Positions 5,664 to 5,664 of a stretch of 5,664 nt of DNA are shown here, piece by piece. The position numbers and the translations under genes were made by a program. How positions within the stretch are numbered: the stretch's first letter is position 1; each line of letters begins with the position of its first letter. The notes under the pieces are model-generated. The model was not told where the DNA came from. It saw nothing but the letters and a program-made list of their open reading frames with translations, and made no database searches. Source of the stretch: Chloroflexota bacterium (GTDB lineage: Bacteria > Chloroflexota > UBA6077); the NCBI GenBank assembly GCA_021806765.1, contig JAJZQR010000335.1:1-5664 (forward strand), in the 5' to 3' direction.

Positions 5664-5664
5664 C

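Noticed and set aside
1..5664. CRISPR arrays, tRNA or rRNA genes, defence-system or toxin-antitoxin genes
   Set aside because: No regularly spaced repeats, cloverleaf or rRNA signatures, and no such protein motifs were seen on either strand.

Overview
The window is GC-rich bacterial DNA with six credible protein genes, one of them the transposase of a complete insertion sequence. No organism can be named from it. A bS21 gene argues against Actinobacteria, which lack that ribosomal protein. The COG1926-type phosphoribosyltransferase, DUF2795 protein and single-ORF IS66-like transposase would suit a Chloroflexota-like or other deep-branching GC-rich environmental lineage; that is inference only. 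GTG starts are frequent (protease, bS21, transposase).

Layout. (1) Bases 1-1132, plus strand: an AI-2E family (PF01594) membrane transporter whose reading frame is open at the left window edge. (2) 1133-1220: a short convergent intergenic stretch with a strong GC hairpin. (3) 1221-3304, minus strand: a compact three-gene unit, read as site-2 protease with two CBS domains, then phosphoribosyltransferase, then DUF2795 protein, with gaps of only 19 and 28 nt. (4) 3305-3613: a non-coding leader/spacer with a 12-bp bulged hairpin, a weak sigma-54-like motif and a 34-bp palindrome that probably ends transcription coming from rpsU. (5) 3614-3814, minus strand: rpsU (bS21). (6) 3872-5663: a complete IS66-family-like insertion sequence with 26-bp imperfect terminal inverted repeats (21/26 matches) and one 550-codon DDE transposase on the minus strand. 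Its right end lies one base from the window edge.

How the parts relate. The protease/PRTase/DUF2795 unit looks like one transcript and recalls gene types seen in mycobacterial dormancy (DosR) regulons: a membrane protease sensing nucleotides through CBS domains beside a PRPP-fold enzyme. The insertion sequence sits 57 bp upstream of rpsU in the same orientation, so it has probably separated rpsU from its original upstream DNA. A TTGAGA hexamer in the IS terminal repeat, spaced 16 bp from TTCAAT in the flank, could form a hybrid promoter for rpsU. Nothing here amounts to a clearly new biological system; the IS/rpsU junction and the structure of the IS left end are the points most worth a second look.
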